A stretch of DNA of 45,617 nucleotides from Vibrio sagamiensis NBRC 104589 (GCF_007990935.1 NZ_BJXJ01000034.1:1-45617); one strand, 5' to 3'. Positions 25,480 to 33,938 are shown, counted from the first letter of the stretch. Numbers and translations are program-made. The notes: a model not told the origin generated them from the letters alone.

Positions 25480-25959
25480 ATGAAAAAAAACTTGTTAGCC
25501 TCACTGGTTTGTATTGTTGCGCTGGTTGGTTGTGATAAGAAACAAGATGTCATGATAGAGACACCTACTCAAGCCACCAGCGAAGCCCAGCAAAAAATAG
25601 AAGTCGCGGCAGAAGAAGCCATGGCGGAGACACCACAACAATGGGAAGAGTCGCATTTGACCAAAGATCTCACCAAGCCCAATCCCATCTGCGGCGATAA
25701 GAATCTAGCAGGGGGCTGGTCAAAGCAGGACCTCTCTCCAGAAGCACAACAAGCGATGGATTTTGTGCTTAACGAAACCAATATGACGCCAGAGTTCAGT
25801 GAAATTTTGGATGTAAGAACGCAAATTGTCAGCGGTACGAATTACGCGATTGAATACGAGTTAAAAAATGGCGCGATTTTACACGTGGTCGTTTATCGTC
25901 CATTGCAAGGAGAACTACAGATTATTCAGCCTGCTGAGTTAGGCCCTCTTTGCCCATAA
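25480..25959 (+). CDS. Lipoprotein with cystatin-like domain
   Basis: A 159-aa protein with a lipoprotein signal peptide (basic MKKN, hydrophobic core, lipobox LVGC with Cys18 as the lipidation site), then a polar Glu/Ala/Gln-rich linker (about 19-65), then a C-terminal domain (about 68-155). That domain has a helix (PEAQQAMDFVLNE), a strand carrying TQIVSGTNYAIEYEL, and ILHVVVYRPLQGEL. The Q-x-V-x-G pattern (QIVSG) and a preceding GGWS are hallmarks of cystatins, which block papain-type proteases. Two cysteines near the domain ends (PICGD and PLCP) could form a disulfide. Protease inhibition is inference. Confidence 0.72.
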   Translation: MKKNLLASLVCIVALVGCDKKQDVMIETPTQATSEAQQKIEVAAEEAMAETPQQWEESHLTKDLTKPNPICGDKNLAGGWSKQDLSPEAQQAMDFVLNETNMTPEFSEILDVRTQIVSGTNYAIEYELKNGAILHVVVYRPLQGELQIIQPAELGPLCP

Positions 25960-25970
25960 GGGCTTGAATA

Positions 25971-26039
25971 TCATGGCTCTAAAATCTGTCAATATCGCGA
26001 CTAAGCTTTAGACACGCAAGATAGACTGAAGAGCCATGA
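25971..26039. repeat. Long-spaced inverted repeat downstream of arsJ
   Basis: TCATGGCTCT (25971-25980) and AGAGCCATGA (26030-26039) are perfect 10-bp arms separated by 49 bp. The spacer is itself partly self-complementary. No U-tract follows on either strand. It lies between the convergent lipoprotein and arsJ genes and may act as a structured 3' end. Confidence 0.55.
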
Positions 26040-26045
26040 GCAACA

Positions 26046-27272
26046 TTAGCAAGACTTGGGATGATCTTGTGGAATATGTCTGGGGAGATAAAGAGAAATA
26101 ATCGCGGTGATGATTAAACAGATAAAAGAAACCCACAAACATGCAGCCAAGCCGGATTGTTGATATACCCAACCTGATAATAACGTTCCGAGTAATCGCC
26201 CCATAGCATTGGCCATATAATAAAAACCGACATCCAGTGAGACACCATCCGCTTTCGCATACTCCACAATAAGGTAGGAATGCAAAGAGGAATTAATCGC
26301 GAAAACGGCGCCAAATACCATCAAGCCTATGGTTATCACCCATTGAGGCTGCCAGTTAACTTGAACACTGTAGGCAATAAGACCAACGGTACACATCAGC
26401 GTAACGGCCCAAATCACCGCAGCACGACCATCCGGAACCGTGCCGTTTAGCCGCCGGGTAATTCGTGGTGCCAGGCCTTGAACAAAACCATATGCAATGA
26501 CCCAAGCCGCTAAAAAACCAGCAACTTGCAAATGTTCCCACCCAAAGACATTACCAAGATAAATCGGTAACGCAACCACAAACCATACATCTCGTGCACC
26601 AAATAAAAACATTCGGGCCGCTGAAAGAATATTAACGGGTTCTGACTTAGAAAATATTTGACGAAAAGGCAGCTTATGTTTCGCTTTGCCCATATCTTTC
26701 TCTAACCAAATCAAGCTAAAGATAAATACTGCACTTAACACACTCGCCATCAGCAGCATCGAAGCTTGGAAGCCAAATACGGACAGCAGCAAACCACCGA
26801 TAAAAAAACCAACCCCTTTCAAAGCATTCTTTGAACCAGTGAGTATCGCTACCCATTTGTAGAGTGTGTGGCTCTGATCATTAGGCACCAGTGTCTTAAT
26901 CGCACTTTTTGCGCTCATTTTATTAAGATCTTTTGCGACCCCTGACACCGCCTGAGCGACCATAACCCAAGCGACAGTCAACCAAGTACTAGGAACCGCG
27001 AGCATGAGCAAAGCACAGACTTGCATAATCAAACCAATATTCATGGTTTTATTTAGCCCTAACCGAGCACCTAGCCAACCGCCAATTAAATTCGTTACTA
27101 CACCAAAAAGCTCATAAAAGATGAATAAGGAGGCAACCGCGAGGCTTGAATATCCTAATTGATGAAAGTAAAGCACCACTAACATCCTTAACGCACCGTC
27201 AGTCACAGTAAAGTTCCAGTAATTAAAAGTGACTAACATATATTGGCGAATGCTTTTGCTCAGTTTTTCCAT
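26046..27272 (-). CDS. arsJ: Organoarsenical efflux MFS transporter ArsJ
   Basis: Inner-membrane major facilitator that, with its partner GAPDH, gives arsenate resistance by exporting 1-arseno-3-phosphoglycerate. The 408-aa product begins with ArsJ-like RQYMLVTFNYWNFTVTDGALR and carries VSGVAKDLNKMSAKSAIK, KNALKGVGFF and the LFGARDVWFVVALP stretch. About 12 helices are visible. The open frame goes 35 codons further up, but the ATG at 27272 has GGGG five bases before it. Third gene of the gapdh-phosphatase-arsJ set, separated from the phosphatase by 190 bp holding a hairpin. Confidence 0.92.
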   Translation of the reverse strand: MEKLSKSIRQYMLVTFNYWNFTVTDGALRMLVVLYFHQLGYSSLAVASLFIFYELFGVVTNLIGGWLGARLGLNKTMNIGLIMQVCALLMLAVPSTWLTVAWVMVAQAVSGVAKDLNKMSAKSAIKTLVPNDQSHTLYKWVAILTGSKNALKGVGFFIGGLLLSVFGFQASMLLMASVLSAVFIFSLIWLEKDMGKAKHKLPFRQIFSKSEPVNILSAARMFLFGARDVWFVVALPIYLGNVFGWEHLQVAGFLAAWVIAYGFVQGLAPRITRRLNGTVPDGRAAVIWAVTLMCTVGLIAYSVQVNWQPQWVITIGLMVFGAVFAINSSLHSYLIVEYAKADGVSLDVGFYYMANAMGRLLGTLLSGWVYQQSGLAACLWVSFICLIITAIISLYLPRHIPQDHPKSC

Positions 27273-27298
27273 CATGACCCCATTACGTACAGCCTGAC

Positions 27299-27329
27299 AA
27301 GCATTTGGATCATGGAAAACCAAATGCTT
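27299..27329 (-). promoter_or_regulatory. Inverted repeat in the arsJ leader
   Basis: AAGCATTTGG (27299-27308) and CCAAATGCTT (27320-27329) are perfect 10-bp arms around an 11-nt loop, about 27 bp upstream of the arsJ start. Part of the repeat (ATGGAAAACCA, 27312-27322 on the plus strand) is identical to the core of the operator-like palindrome upstream of gapdh. It may be a protein-binding site or an RNA hairpin controlling arsJ. Confidence 0.5.
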
Positions 27330-27462
27330 TCTGAACGTACTTGTTAATATAAAAACAAAAATAAAGACAATTACAATCAATAACTTGATTCAAATAGCCT
27401 TTTAGTTGATTAAGCGAGTTGCTACCTTTACAACCAATTAGATCATCATGTACCAAATGCGA

Positions 27463-27966
27463 TTAGAGCTGTACAGCTTGCTTTGCAATACACTTTATGT
27501 AATCAAGCTGGCTTGGCTTTTGGAATGCATTGGGACGTAGAGTTTGAATTTCTTCAATCACTTTTGGTAACGCCCAACCCTTTTCTAAAAGTATGTGTGC
27601 AGCAAGAATACCAGTACGGCCTGATCCTCCCATGCAATGCAAGACCACTTTTCCTCCTTGGTTCAGCACGCCATGCAACTCATCATTGATTTGTTGCCAC
27701 TTCGCTGTAAAAACCTGATCAGGAGCACAATCGTCTTCAATTTCAATTTGAAACCATTTCATTCCTAATTGGCCAACCATATCACCCAATGCTGATACTT
27801 GTTTTTCTGCTAGCTCATGGTCATCAAGAGCCGTAACAACCGCCACGGCTCCTTGGCTTTTCAGCTGCTGTAGCGAGGTTGATAAATCTGCATCTTTTGT
27901 CCCAGGACATGGAGTCAAGATAAGGCTTCCGGTTGTGAGATCGAGTTGCCATGTAGGGTGTGTCAT
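27463..27966 (-). CDS. Dual-specificity-type protein phosphatase in ars operon
   Basis: A 167-aa phosphatase of the CDKN3/dual-specificity type. The catalytic P-loop is HCMGGSGRTG (Cys111, Arg117), and the likely general acid is one of the aspartates in DDCAPD (78-83). The N-terminal TWQLDLTTGSLILTPCPG resembles the start of these bacterial proteins. It begins 10 bp after the gapdh stop, so it should be co-transcribed with it and probably arsJ. It could remove a phosphate or arsenate from an ars-pathway metabolite or act on a protein; the substrate is unknown. Confidence 0.88.
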   Translation of the reverse strand: MTHPTWQLDLTTGSLILTPCPGTKDADLSTSLQQLKSQGAVAVVTALDDHELAEKQVSALGDMVGQLGMKWFQIEIEDDCAPDQVFTAKWQQINDELHGVLNQGGKVVLHCMGGSGRTGILAAHILLEKGWALPKVIEEIQTLRPNAFQKPSQLDYIKCIAKQAVQL

Positions 27967-27976
27967 TGTGTACTCC

Positions 27977-28978
27977 TTATGCTTTACCGACTTTCAGAAC
28001 TAATTCTGCGGTTCGAGTTGCGTAACCCATTTCATTATCATACCAAGCATATATTTTCACCATCCGAGAGCCCACCATCATGGTAGATTGCGCATCAATG
28101 ACTGTTGAACGCTGGTCACCTTTGTAATCGATAGACACTAAAGGACGCTCTTCATAACCCAAGATGCCCTTTAGCTCACCTTGCGATGCTGTTTTGAGTA
28201 AAGCATTGACTTCCTCAACGGTTGTATCGCGTTTTACATCAAAAATGATGTCAGTCAGCGAAGCATTCGCCAAAGGTACTCGTACGGCATGGCCATTAAT
28301 TTTACCTTTCAGTTCTGGAAAGATTTCCACGATAGCACTCGCACTGCCAGTGGTGGTTGGAATTAAACTCATACCACATGCACGAGCTCGACGGAGGTCT
28401 TTATGAGGAGCATCCAAAATAGTCTGTGTATTGGTTAAGTCATGAATGGTAGTAAACAGTGATTGTTCAATACCCAGCGCTTCATTAATCACCTTGACTA
28501 CCGGTGCAATACAGTTAGTTGTACAAGAAGCCGCCGTTACAATTCGATGTTGCTCTGGGTCAAATACATGGTCATTGACTCCAACTACAATATTGGCAAT
28601 CCCTTCTTCTTTCACCGGAGCGCTAACAACGACACGTTTTACACCCTGCTGTAAATATTGATTAAGCAAAGAGGTTTTACGATGAACGCCCGTTGCTTCT
28701 ATGACCACATCACACTGTCCCCAATTAACGGCATTAATATCACGCTCTTTTGAAGTCGCAATACGTTGGCCATTAATCATTAATGATGTGCCTTCAACAG
28801 TGACTTCATGATGCCAACGTCCTTGGACGGAATCGAATTCAAGTAAGTGCCCTAGAGCTTCTGTATCTCCTGCAGCATCATTAATATGCACAAACTCCAA
28901 TTCTGGCCAATCAAATGCAGCACGCAGTGCTAAACGTCCTATTCGGCCAAAGCCATTAATTCCAACCTTAATTGTCAT
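27977..28978 (-). CDS. ArsJ-associated glyceraldehyde-3-phosphate dehydrogenase
   Basis: A 333-aa GAPDH. It has the NAD-binding motif GINGFGRIGRLA near the N-terminus, the catalytic cysteine in AASCTTNC (Cys152) and the catalytic histidine in TTIHDLTN (His179). In ars operons such an enzyme joins arsenate to glyceraldehyde 3-phosphate to make the unstable 1-arseno-3-phosphoglycerate that ArsJ exports. The ATG at 28978 is preceded by AAGGTGGAG; a GTG one codon up is possible. First gene of the operon, with a perfect palindrome in its promoter region. It is not the glycolytic gapA neighbourhood, which supports the ArsJ partner role. Confidence 0.92.
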   Translation of the reverse strand: MTIKVGINGFGRIGRLALRAAFDWPELEFVHINDAAGDTEALGHLLEFDSVQGRWHHEVTVEGTSLMINGQRIATSKERDINAVNWGQCDVVIEATGVHRKTSLLNQYLQQGVKRVVVSAPVKEEGIANIVVGVNDHVFDPEQHRIVTAASCTTNCIAPVVKVINEALGIEQSLFTTIHDLTNTQTILDAPHKDLRRARACGMSLIPTTTGSASAIVEIFPELKGKINGHAVRVPLANASLTDIIFDVKRDTTVEEVNALLKTASQGELKGILGYEERPLVSIDYKGDQRSTVIDAQSTMMVGSRMVKIYAWYDNEMGYATRTAELVLKVGKA

Positions 28979-29004
28979 CACTCCACCTTAACACTCATCA
29001 AATC

Positions 29005-29026
29005 TATATATGGAAAACCATATATA
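29005..29026. promoter_or_regulatory. Operator-like palindrome upstream of the ars operon
   Basis: TATATATGG (29005-29013) and CCATATATA (29018-29026) form perfect 9-bp arms around AAAA, 27 bp upstream of the gapdh start. The size and position fit an operator for an ArsR/SmtB-type or similar regulator, but no regulator gene is adjacent. The AT-rich arm could also include the -10 box. Confidence 0.6.
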
Positions 29027-29218
29027 TCTTAATTTAGTGTATGCCGTCAAGACCTAGGCTCTAGTGTCATGAAAGATTAATAACAGTGCCGAAGCACTCA
29101 ATAATTAAGTATCAAAATAGCAATGTGATTCAGGGATTCATCACTGGATATCAAGAGAGAAAAGCCAATGATTTTAATCCACTGGCTTGTATTGAAGAGT
29201 TGGTTGAATAGCGCTTAC

Positions 29219-29836
29219 TTAATACTTCACTGAAGCTAATAGAGCACCACAGCCAATAAACATTGAGCCAAAGATCTTATTCATCCTACTCATTATTTTC
29301 TCCGAGCGAACGACGCCACCAATTTGAGAAGCTAAAAAGGTATAACCAAGCATGACAAATCCATCAATGATTACTGTCGTGAACCCCAAAATTAGTAATT
29401 GCGTCATCTGATTGGCATATGGGTCAATAAACTGTGGAAACAACGCAACGAGAAACACGATCGATTTTGGGTTGGTCAAATTGATTAGAATTGCTTTGTA
29501 AAATAAGGCTCGACTTGAAATTGATTTTTCTATTTGAACAGCTTCTAAAGTCGAGCTTGTTCGCCATTTTTGAATGCCAAGCCACAGCAAATAAGCAGCG
29601 CCAAGCCATTTCAGGATATTGAAAAGGGTTGCAGATTGTGCCACAAGAACACCAATCCCAGCGCCAACCAAAAGAATGTGAATGGCTAAACCAATTTGTA
29701 GTCCAACAATGGCGCTCAATGAACGACGCATCCCATAAGCTAAACCATTGCTGACCGAGTTCACCATACCAGAGCCAGGCGCTAAGCTAAAAATTATCGC
29801 TGTCGCCAGATAAGCAAGCCAAACATGTGTATCCAT
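29219..29836 (-). CDS. rhtB: Homoserine/homoserine lactone efflux protein RhtB
   Basis: LysE-family amino acid exporter of 205 aa with about six membrane helices. The SLAPGSGMVNSVSNGL start, the AAYLLWLGIQKWR segment and the INLTNPKSIVFLVALFPQF motif match RhtB as I recall it from E. coli, and the length agrees. It is divergent from pldB, an order seen in E. coli where rhtB and pldB are neighbours. Confidence 0.93.
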   Translation of the reverse strand: MDTHVWLAYLATAIIFSLAPGSGMVNSVSNGLAYGMRRSLSAIVGLQIGLAIHILLVGAGIGVLVAQSATLFNILKWLGAAYLLWLGIQKWRTSSTLEAVQIEKSISSRALFYKAILINLTNPKSIVFLVALFPQFIDPYANQMTQLLILGFTTVIIDGFVMLGYTFLASQIGGVVRSEKIMSRMNKIFGSMFIGCGALLASVKY

Positions 29837-29901
29837 TGCATTTCCTTTATAATTCTTCGAATATAGTTCATTCTAATCGTGTTCATTTAGGCAACCCATC
29901 C

Positions 29902-30900
29902 ATGACAACTCCTGCTACACCTTTGAAAAGCTCTCAAGAAAATTTGTTCAAGCAAGCCATTTCCGGCCCAATTGCAAATCTGTGGCACACTCGCCAAGAG
30001 GGCTTTATCAAAGGCGTTGAGAAGAAAAAAATTTACTGGTGCAAGCTTACGCATCCTAAGCATGACAAAGCCGTGTTTATCGTCAATGGCCGAATTGAAT
30101 CCGTCTGGAAGTATCAAGAGCTCTTTTATGATTTTTATCGACAAGGCTATGATGTCTATTCCTTTGATCACCGGGGACAAGGTTTATCAGATCGGCTCTT
30201 AAAAAATACTGATGTAGGTCACGTCTACGAGTTTGATGATTATATTAAAGACATGGCATCCGTCATTGAGTATTTTGATTTGTCCGATTACCAGCATCGG
30301 ACAATGCTCTCACATTCAATGGGAGGTGCCATTGCAACACGTTATTTGCAAACTCATCCCACACATCTCTTTAATGGATTAATTTTAAGTTCACCAATGT
30401 TTGGCATCCAACTTCCTTGGTACCTGAGCCCTATCGCTCTCCCTGTGTGCCAGATCTTGGCAGCTTGCTCACCACAGGCCAGTTATGCCCCAGGTCAGAA
30501 AGCCTACTATGCAAAGCCTTTCGATGATAATCCATTGAGTCAAAGCTATGAACGCTACCATTGGTTTCGCCAATTATACCAAGATAAACCCGAGTTACAG
30601 GTTGGTGGGCCAAGTAAGCGCTGGGTCTGGCAAGGGCTAATAGCTGCAAAACAATGTATTTTGCTCACCCGCCAACTCACTTTGCCAGTCTTATTACTCC
30701 AAGCCGGTAGCGATCGTATTGTCAGCAATACTGCCCAAAAGAAGTTTATCGACAAACTTAGCAAAACGAACGCTCGCGTCGAATTCGTTTCAATTGCGGG
30801 CTCACAACACGAGGTCCTCTTTGAACAAGATCAATATCGTAATCAGGCGCTCAACAAACTCTTTACTTTTATGCGTAATATTGAGCAAAAAGAAGATTAA
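29902..30900 (+). CDS. pldB: Lysophospholipase L2 PldB
   Basis: Alpha/beta hydrolase that removes the acyl chain from lysophospholipids at the inner membrane. From the ATG at 29902 it has 332 aa, close to the E. coli size. The nucleophile elbow is SHSMGG (serine near residue 127), with DHRGQG upstream and SQHEVLFE as the catalytic histidine region; AGSDRIVS supplies the acid. The open frame extends 25 codons up and would overlap the rhtB start, so the later ATG is preferred. Followed by yigL, as in E. coli. Confidence 0.92.
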   Translation: MTTPATPLKSSQENLFKQAISGPIANLWHTRQEGFIKGVEKKKIYWCKLTHPKHDKAVFIVNGRIESVWKYQELFYDFYRQGYDVYSFDHRGQGLSDRLLKNTDVGHVYEFDDYIKDMASVIEYFDLSDYQHRTMLSHSMGGAIATRYLQTHPTHLFNGLILSSPMFGIQLPWYLSPIALPVCQILAACSPQASYAPGQKAYYAKPFDDNPLSQSYERYHWFRQLYQDKPELQVGGPSKRWVWQGLIAAKQCILLTRQLTLPVLLLQAGSDRIVSNTAQKKFIDKLSKTNARVEFVSIAGSQHEVLFEQDQYRNQALNKLFTFMRNIEQKED

Positions 30901-31047
30901 AGAGGAAATATAACATCGGTAATTTACCCTCTTATTCTGGCTCATTTTGCAGTAAGCTTGGGTTTATTTACCATTACTCACGTCATACTAAGTAAAGCGA
31001 TGACCTGCAGTAACTTCAGACAATTTAGCATTATTGATGAGGGCTTC

Positions 31048-31872
31048 ATGAGCACATCGCTACCTTGCAAATCGATCACTAAGATCGTTGCTTCCGATTT
31101 AGACGGCACTCTATTAGCGCCTAACCACAAATTAAATGCCTATTCGAGAGAAACGCTCAGAGCATTACATGACAAAGGATATACCTTTATCTTTGCGACA
31201 GGCCGTCACCATGTTGATGTTGCTAGCATTCGCCACAGTGTTGGTATTCCCGCTTACATGATCACTTCTAATGGCGCACGAGTACACGACCAAAATGATC
31301 AACTCATTTACAGTCAAAATATTCCTGAAAATCTCATTCAAGGCGTGATCGACACGATCAAACTGGATCCGGAAATACTTATCCACATGTATCAAAATGA
31401 CGCTTGGTTACTCAGCCAAGATGATGAGCAACTGCGTGATTTTCATGAAGCATTTACCTATACGCTATTTGATAAAAACCAAGCGCCACAAAAAGGAGTT
31501 GCTAAGATTTTCTTCACTCACCCTGGCGAAGATCATGAACACCTCGTCAAATTTGAAAACAAACTTAAACAACAGTTTGGTCAACAATTAAATATCGCAT
31601 TCTCAACACCATGGTGCTTAGAAGTGATGGCTGCCGATGTATCGAAAGGCAGCGCGTTAAAAGCAATTGCAGAGTCGCTCGGTCAAACATTAGAAAACTG
31701 CATCGCATTCGGTGACGGCATGAATGATGTAGAAATGTTATCGATGGCAGGAAAAGGCTTGGTCATGGCAACCGCCCATGAAAAGGTCTTTAAAGCATTA
31801 CCAAATAATGAGGTGATTGGCAGCAACGCTGATGATGCTGTTGCGCACTACCTAAGTGAACATTTGCTTTAA
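31048..31872 (+). CDS. yigL: HAD-family sugar/pyridoxal phosphatase YigL
   Basis: Cof-type (IIB cap) HAD hydrolase of 274 aa that in E. coli dephosphorylates pyridoxal 5'-phosphate and sugar phosphates. The nucleophile motif is SDLDGTLL, with FATGRH as motif II and FGDGMNDVEML as motif IV. The frame opens 30 codons earlier, but the ATG at 31048 has GAGGG at good spacing and begins a normal family N-terminus. Same direction as pldB. Confidence 0.92.
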   Translation: MSTSLPCKSITKIVASDLDGTLLAPNHKLNAYSRETLRALHDKGYTFIFATGRHHVDVASIRHSVGIPAYMITSNGARVHDQNDQLIYSQNIPENLIQGVIDTIKLDPEILIHMYQNDAWLLSQDDEQLRDFHEAFTYTLFDKNQAPQKGVAKIFFTHPGEDHEHLVKFENKLKQQFGQQLNIAFSTPWCLEVMAADVSKGSALKAIAESLGQTLENCIAFGDGMNDVEMLSMAGKGLVMATAHEKVFKALPNNEVIGSNADDAVAHYLSEHLL

Positions 31873-31883
31873 TAGGTAAGTAA

Positions 31884-31914
31884 GGAGCACATTGAGATAG
31901 ACGCTTTGTGCTCC
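31884..31914. terminator. Weak hairpin between yigL and the EVE gene
   Basis: GGAGCACA (31884-31891) and TGTGCTCC (31907-31914) form an 8-bp stem with a 15-nt loop between two convergent genes. There is no good U-tract on either strand, so it may only be a 3'-end stabilising structure. Confidence 0.45.
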
Positions 31915-31920
31915 GCAAAA

Positions 31921-32400
31921 TTACACCAAGCGACGCTGACTCGGGAGACATTCTTTACCGAGGATCGCTGTCCATTCTTGTTCACTGACAGGCATTATCG
32001 ACAATCGACTGCCTCTTTTAACTAATGGCATCTTCTCTAGTTCTGGCATCGCCTTCATCACTGACAGTGGAATAATACGCGCCGTTTTTCTGACAAACTC
32101 AATGTCAACCATCACCCAACGAGGGTTATCAACGGAGGATTTAGGATCGTAATAATCGCTTTCTGGGTCAAACTGAAAATGATCTGGGTAAGCTTCCTTA
32201 ATAACCTTAGCAATACCCGCAACCCCAACTTGCTTACAAGAGGAGTGGTAAATCAGTACCAGGTCTCCGCATTTGATCTCATCTCTTATCATGTTACGTG
32301 CTTGATAATTACGTACGCCTTCCCAACAAGAGACATTTTGCACGCGAAGTGTATCAATTGAAAAAGTGTCAGGCTCTGTTTTAAATAACCAGTATGCCAT
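31921..32400 (-). CDS. EVE domain-containing protein
   Basis: A 159-aa single-domain EVE (PUA-like, formerly DUF55) protein. It begins AYWLFKTEPDTFSIDTL and has VSCWEGVRNYQARN, the modified-base pocket region, then GDLVLIYHSS and PRWVMVDIEF. EVE domains bind modified bases in DNA or RNA. The frame extends 35 codons further up into noise; the ATG at 32400 has AGGA upstream and gives the family start. Divergent from the DTW gene. Substrate not known. Confidence 0.92.
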   Translation of the reverse strand: MAYWLFKTEPDTFSIDTLRVQNVSCWEGVRNYQARNMIRDEIKCGDLVLIYHSSCKQVGVAGIAKVIKEAYPDHFQFDPESDYYDPKSSVDNPRWVMVDIEFVRKTARIIPLSVMKAMPELEKMPLVKRGSRLSIMPVSEQEWTAILGKECLPSQRRLV

Positions 32401-32510
32401 AATATCATTCCTATAGAGGTCGATTGTGAAAGCAGCAATAGCAAGATGATATTGAACACCTAAGCTACAGTCAGCCAAAATATAACCCATAAAGTAAAGG
32501 AACACTCACC

Positions 32511-33128
32511 ATGGCTCAAGCTTGTTCTCAGTGCGGCTTTAAATTCAATTGTTACTGCACTTTGACCCCAGCCTTGAATAGTCAACATTCACTTATTTTG
32601 CTCACCCATCCCAACGAACAAAATCGAGCAAGCAACACGGGCAAGTTACTCATTCAGTGCCAGCTAAATGCCGAGCAAGTGATTTGGGATAGACAAACGC
32701 CCCCCGCTTTACTATGGAAAAAATTGACCGATCCGAGTATTTTCCCTGTGTTGCTTTTCCCAGCAGAAAACAGCCTTGAACTCCCTCAAGTGATGCAGCA
32801 TAGTGAAGAATCACATCGAGTACCGCTCTTTATCATCCTTGATGCAACGTGGCAAGAAGCCAGAAAAATGCTTAATAAAAGCCGCTGGTTAGAGTCCATT
32901 CCGACAATGACATTAAATACTCAAGCGGACTCTCAATATTCTTTACGACGTAATCAACAAACGGGTAATTTATGTACGTTTGAAATCTCTGCTGAACTAT
33001 TAAGCCAGTTAGGTGAAGAAAAAAACCATCAACTTATGCAGGATTTTTTCCAACAATATTTGTCTCGATTTCAAGCAGAGAAAAGTGGCCACCCGTTAAA
33101 GGACGCCCCGCCTAATCAACGCCTTTAA
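32511..33128 (+). CDS. DTW domain tRNA-uridine aminocarboxypropyltransferase-like protein
   Basis: A 205-aa DTW-family protein. The name-giving motif appears as DATWQEARKM, and the N-terminus holds a cysteine cluster (CSQCGFKFNCYC) likely to bind zinc. The family includes TapT (YfiP), which uses SAM to put acp3 on tRNA uridine 47. LLTHPNEQNRASNTGKLL matches the family's SAM-binding segment. A second DTW gene often exists elsewhere in vibrios, so the exact uridine cannot be stated. Confidence 0.87.
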   Translation: MAQACSQCGFKFNCYCTLTPALNSQHSLILLTHPNEQNRASNTGKLLIQCQLNAEQVIWDRQTPPALLWKKLTDPSIFPVLLFPAENSLELPQVMQHSEESHRVPLFIILDATWQEARKMLNKSRWLESIPTMTLNTQADSQYSLRRNQQTGNLCTFEISAELLSQLGEEKNHQLMQDFFQQYLSRFQAEKSGHPLKDAPPNQRL

Positions 33129-33199
33129 TTCTATTCATTGACGGTAAGACAAACTATTTATCGAAGATAAAAAAACGGTTTATCAACTGAAAACAAGTA

Positions 33200-33213
33200 G
33201 TTTCACGTGAAAC
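33200..33213. other. parS centromere site (ParB binding)
   Basis: GTTTCACGTGAAAC is a perfect 14-bp palindrome and the core of the universal bacterial parS (TGTTTCACGTGAAACA; the outermost bases here are A and C). It lies between the convergent DTW and yigB genes. ParB binding here would let ParA segregate the origin region, so the site marks this window as origin-proximal. Confidence 0.88.
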
Positions 33214-33215
33214 CA

Positions 33216-33938
33216 TTAGCCTTCGACTAGCCTAGCCAAAGAAGCCAGTTGACTTACTTCCATATCAGGTAACAAGCCCCCATGGCATAACGAGCGAATC
33301 TGATAACCTGTATTATTTAACCAACAACTCGCAAAATTAGCCGATATCGCCCCTTTGACATCGGAGATAAGATGATCACCAACATGAAGAATATTATCAG
33401 CAGGTAAAGCCAAGAATTGTTGTGCTTTTTGAAACATATCTTTGTCTGGTTTTGCCGCCCCATCAGGACCTGCTCGCAAAATATACTGAAAATAAGGCGT
33501 TAAACCAATTTTTTTACAGTCAACGTTCCCGTTGGTAATCGCAACCAACGGCACCTTTTCAGCTAGGGTCTGCAATAACGCAATATTCTCTGGAGCGATG
33601 GTTACTCGATTTCGCCACTCTAGCGCCAGCTCAACAGCTTGTTGCGCGATCTGATTTGCCTGAAGCGATGAGTAGCCTTGAGATAAGAAGACCGCTTGAA
33701 TCTGCACGAAACGAAGTAACGTCACATCATGTTTAAGAGCGGGCTTTTCTTGTAATAGACGGCGCTTGACCACACGCCAATCTTCCGCACTCATCTGCGC
33801 GACGACCGGATAGTGCTCTTTAAACCAAGCAAGCAGTTCCTGCTCCATTTTTACAATGACGGCAACGTTGTCATACAAAGTGTCATCGAGATCAAACGTG
33901 ATGGCTTTAATCGTCTTAATACTGCGATAAAACTTCAC
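33216..33938 (-). CDS. yigB: HAD-family phosphatase YigB
   Basis: A 240-aa HAD hydrolase that in E. coli dephosphorylates FMN and related phosphates. Motif I is FDLDDTLYDN, motif II ITNGN, with the lysine in AAKPDKDMF and motif IV HVGDHLISDV. It starts at GTG with GAGG upstream, 9 bp after xerC, and ends the lptM-lysA-dapF-DUF484-xerC-yigB operon; the order dapF-yigA-xerC-yigB is that of E. coli. Confidence 0.93.
   Translation of the reverse strand: MKFYRSIKTIKAITFDLDDTLYDNVAVIVKMEQELLAWFKEHYPVVAQMSAEDWRVVKRRLLQEKPALKHDVTLLRFVQIQAVFLSQGYSSLQANQIAQQAVELALEWRNRVTIAPENIALLQTLAEKVPLVAITNGNVDCKKIGLTPYFQYILRAGPDGAAKPDKDMFQKAQQFLALPADNILHVGDHLISDVKGAISANFASCWLNNTGYQIRSLCHGGLLPDMEVSQLASLARLVEG

Noticed and set aside
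27276..27380. Extra 35 residues at the start of ArsJ
   Set aside because: The extension crosses the leader inverted repeat and has no family match; the ATG at 27272 has a ribosome site.
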